Source: Chryseobacterium paludis (GTDB lineage Bacteria > Bacteroidota > Bacteroidia > Flavobacteriales > Weeksellaceae). From it: DNA of 64,000 nt. The stretch covers positions 2,046,001 through 2,110,000 of the forward strand of contig NZ_CP099966.1 of assembly GCF_025403485.1 (NCBI RefSeq), given 5' to 3'. Below the pieces are notes generated by a model. That model saw only the letters and a program-made list of their open reading frames with translations, did not search any database and was not told where the DNA came from. Each line of letters begins with the position of its first letter. The first letter of the stretch is position 1. This document shows, piece by piece, positions 61,815 through 64,000 of the stretch. The position numbers and the translations under genes are program-made.

Positions 61815-63401
61815 ATGAAAACCGATCTTCTTAATAAAATTCTGGATGAGAATGTTCTTTCAAAGGAATCTAAAGATAAGCTCATTGCTTTGCATGAGAA
61901 TATTTCGTCTAAAGAATTTTCTGATCTACTGGATGCTCATGGTAATCAGTATGTTGAATTTGTACAGGAAGGAGGTGGAGTCTGGGGCAGTGCTCTGGTT
62001 GGGTATCTGTATGGTCTTGAAATATTTGGTATCCGTTTCCTGAAAGTTGCAGGAACAAGTGCGGGAGCAATTAATACCATGCTAATCGCTGCATACAAAA
62101 CCAAAGAGGAAGCGAAAAGCGAAGCCATCAAAGAAATTTTGTTCAACTGGAATTTTGCAGACTTTATGGATGGTAAACCTTATGTACGAACCACCATTCA
62201 TGCGATGCTCAATAACAAGAACTTTCTTAAAATAAATACCATTATTGCAGCAATTATTTTAATTCTTTTAATCATCACTCCTTTTGCTGTTCCCTCCGGA
62301 ACGATAACGCAGGCAAAGCTTCTTTTCCTTGTACCCGTTATTCCTTTAATCATACTTTTTTTCTGTATTAAAAAGTTTTACAATGATTTCCGAAAACAAA
62401 ATAGCGGACTGAATCCAGGAAATACTTTTCTCAATGCAATGAAAGATGTTCTTGATGGTTTTGGAGTAAAAACGGTGACCGAACTGAATCTGAAATTTGC
62501 TCCAAAAGAACGTGATCTCAACCTGAATTACCGTTATGGAAATAATCAGGAATATTATACAATTGCACTCGAAAGTATTGAAGAGATCAAGACCAATATG
62601 CGGGAACATATTGATGAAACCCAATATAAAATATTTTATGAAAGTGCTGTTAACAATAACCATTATAAGGACAACCCTTTCTATCAGCTAAAATCAGAAT
62701 ATGTGGTGATAGCAACCGATATCAATGCTAAGATAAAAGTTGAACTTCCTACAATGGCTAATTTATATTGGTCTGAAGAAGAATTGAAACACAGCAGCCC
62801 TGCCGAATTTGTGCGTGCTTCTATGTCGGTTCCTTTCTTTTTCGAACCTCTACAGAAAAGGATCGATAAGGATGATGATTCCGTGAAATATGCCTGGAGA
62901 TTCTGGATGAACACAAAACCAGAAAATATCTACCCTGTGGGAGTTTTCATTGATGGTGGAAGTATTTCGAACTTTCCGATTGATCTTTTTCACATGAATG
63001 ATGTTTTTTATCCCAGAATGCCTTTATTCGGAGTACAGCTGACCAGTAAATCTGAAACCGATACCGAAAAAGGAAAAACAAGTGCTGAGATCATGAAAAC
63101 CCCTTTTTCATATGCCGGAAATATGATTAATACCTTGAAAGGATTTAATGATAAATCGTTCCTGACTAAACATACATTCTATAGACTTTACAGTATCCAG
63201 ACTGTAGATTGTGGAACCAGCAGCTGGCTTAATTTCTTCATGAAAAGAGAAGAAAAGGAACAGCTCTTTAACGCAGGTTTTCTCGCCGCCCTAGATTTTC
63301 TTAATCAATTTGATTGGAAAAAATATAAAGCAGAACGGATGCTGATCTCCATGAAAGAGAAAAAAATATTGAAAGAAGAAGATACGAAGACTGTGGGGTA
63401 A
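61815..63401 (+). CDS. Patatin-like phospholipase with membrane insert
   Basis: About 528 residues from ATG at 61815; ATG at 61782 is possible. The oxyanion loop is EGGGVWGSALVG (about 52-63), the nucleophile elbow is G80-T-S82-A-G84, and the catalytic Asp is in FIDGGSISNFP. Between them are two hydrophobic helices (about 136-190), so the enzyme is probably membrane-bound. It should hydrolyse acyl lipids. It is alone, and copy 3 of the dispersed repeat sits upstream. Confidence 0.87.
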   Translation: MKTDLLNKILDENVLSKESKDKLIALHENISSKEFSDLLDAHGNQYVEFVQEGGGVWGSALVGYLYGLEIFGIRFLKVAGTSAGAINTMLIAAYKTKEEAKSEAIKEILFNWNFADFMDGKPYVRTTIHAMLNNKNFLKINTIIAAIILILLIITPFAVPSGTITQAKLLFLVPVIPLIILFFCIKKFYNDFRKQNSGLNPGNTFLNAMKDVLDGFGVKTVTELNLKFAPKERDLNLNYRYGNNQEYYTIALESIEEIKTNMREHIDETQYKIFYESAVNNNHYKDNPFYQLKSEYVVIATDINAKIKVELPTMANLYWSEEELKHSSPAEFVRASMSVPFFFEPLQKRIDKDDDSVKYAWRFWMNTKPENIYPVGVFIDGGSISNFPIDLFHMNDVFYPRMPLFGVQLTSKSETDTEKGKTSAEIMKTPFSYAGNMINTLKGFNDKSFLTKHTFYRLYSIQTVDCGTSSWLNFFMKREEKEQLFNAGFLAALDFLNQFDWKKYKAERMLISMKEKKILKEEDTKTVG

Positions 63402-63445
63402 GAGATTTTGAGTATTTTTAGGGACTACTATTTATAAACATATTT

Positions 63446-63944
63446 ATGAAATACGTCTGCGAATGTTGTGGTAAAGAAAAGGAAGATTGGCCAGCGCTTG
63501 CTTACAAATCTCCGGCAAGCTATATGGAATTAACCAAAGAGGAATTGAAGAATGCTGAATTAAGTTCAGATTTATGTGTTATTGAGCACCCTGAGCAAAC
63601 TGATAGATTTATTCGAGCCGTACTTGTACAGGAAATTATTGATAGCTGCCAAACTCTTGAATATGGAGTTTGGGTAACGTTAAGTGAAAAAAGTTTTTAA
63701 TGAATATGTAGAAAACTACAACAATAAGAATTTTGAAGCAAAATATTTTGGATGGTTATCAAACTATCTTCCAGATTATGATTTCTCAGAAAGTATTCCA
63801 ACAAATGTTGTTGTTAACAACGGGATAGGACGTCCTTTTGTTTATCCACAAGAGCGTTTTGAGCATCCGTTTGTAAATGATTTTTATGACGGAATCACAG
63901 AGAAAGAAGCTGAAAGTCGGATTAATAAGATTTTAAATAAATAA
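63446..63944 (+). pseudogene. DUF2199-family gene split by a frameshift
   Basis: The first frame (63446-63700) encodes KYVCECCGKEKEDWPALAYKSP... SDLCVIEHPEQTDRF... YGVWVTLSEKSF and stops. The second, +1-shifted frame (63684-63944), continues without loss as NEYVENYNNKNFEAKYFGWLSNYLPDYDF... IGRPFVYPQERFEHPF... DGITEKEAE. Removing one T from the five-T run in AAGTTTTTAATG (about 63690-63697) joins them into one protein of about 165 residues with the DUF2199 outline (CxxC zinc-like motif, GVWVxLSE, YFGWLSN). This is either a true inactivation or a homopolymer sequencing error. Confidence 0.8.
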
Positions 63945-64000
63945 AGTGAACTGGATCATAAGAAATACAAATATGGTGAAATTTCACACGAATTTATTTG

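Overview
The window looks like a chromosomal segment of a Flavobacteriia bacterium, most likely Chryseobacterium or a close Weeksellaceae relative. Support comes from the low G+C content, AT-rich spacers, promoters of the TAnnTTTG type without evident Shine-Dalgarno sites, a type IX secretion sorting domain, SusC/SusD proteins, TonB receptors, membrane-bound AraC regulators and many small lipoproteins. The genus is an inference from protein style, not from a marker gene. No rRNA, tRNA, CRISPR array, transposase or prophage gene was seen.

Layout. 1-4 kb: two tandem serine hydrolases (the first cut by the window edge) and a membrane-anchored AraC regulator, with a duplicated control region. 4-14 kb: a single-domain receiver, GNAT acetyltransferase, lipoprotein tyrosine phosphatase, T9SS-exported protein, thioesterase, cupin, metallo-beta-lactamase-fold hydrolase, VOC protein, and an ArsR/quinone-oxidoreductase pair with a shared operator. 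13.7-19.1 kb: a divergent HxlR/SDR pair, a LytS/LytTR two-component system, then a beta-barrel/acyltransferase/small membrane protein group. 19-23.6 kb: small secreted or hypothetical proteins and a PAP2 phosphatase. 23.7-31.3 kb: an ECF sigma / FecR / SusC / SusD / metallophosphoesterase nutrient-uptake locus. 31.4-41.2 kb: mnmE, a DUF4421-like barrel, a Crp-oxidoreductase operon, a pair of tandem small-RNA-like units, an M24 aminopeptidase and topoisomerase IB. 41.3-52.7 kb: a complete urease locus on the minus strand: ureA, ureB, ureC, an outer-membrane barrel, ureE, ureF, ureG, ureD, a nickel-permease-like protein, a urea transporter, a TonB receptor and an AraC regulator. 53-64 kb: P5C dehydrogenase, two small lipoproteins, an AraC regulator, a secreted thioredoxin, FabH, CorA, a patatin and a frameshifted DUF2199 gene.

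How the genes work together. In the urease locus, urea would enter through the urea transporter. Nickel would cross the outer membrane by the TonB receptor and possibly the barrel, and the inner membrane by the HX4DH permease. UreDEFG would then load it into UreABC. The ECF/FecR/SusCD/phosphoesterase block has the layout of a surface-signalled uptake system whose last gene acts on the imported or bound substrate. The least expected feature is at 36.25-36.68 kb. Two tandem homologous minus-strand units each carry a conserved 37-bp upstream element, exactly 23 bp, a TAnnTTTG box, a leader of about 60 nt without an ATG, and an intrinsic terminator. They read as paralogous small RNA genes under one regulator.
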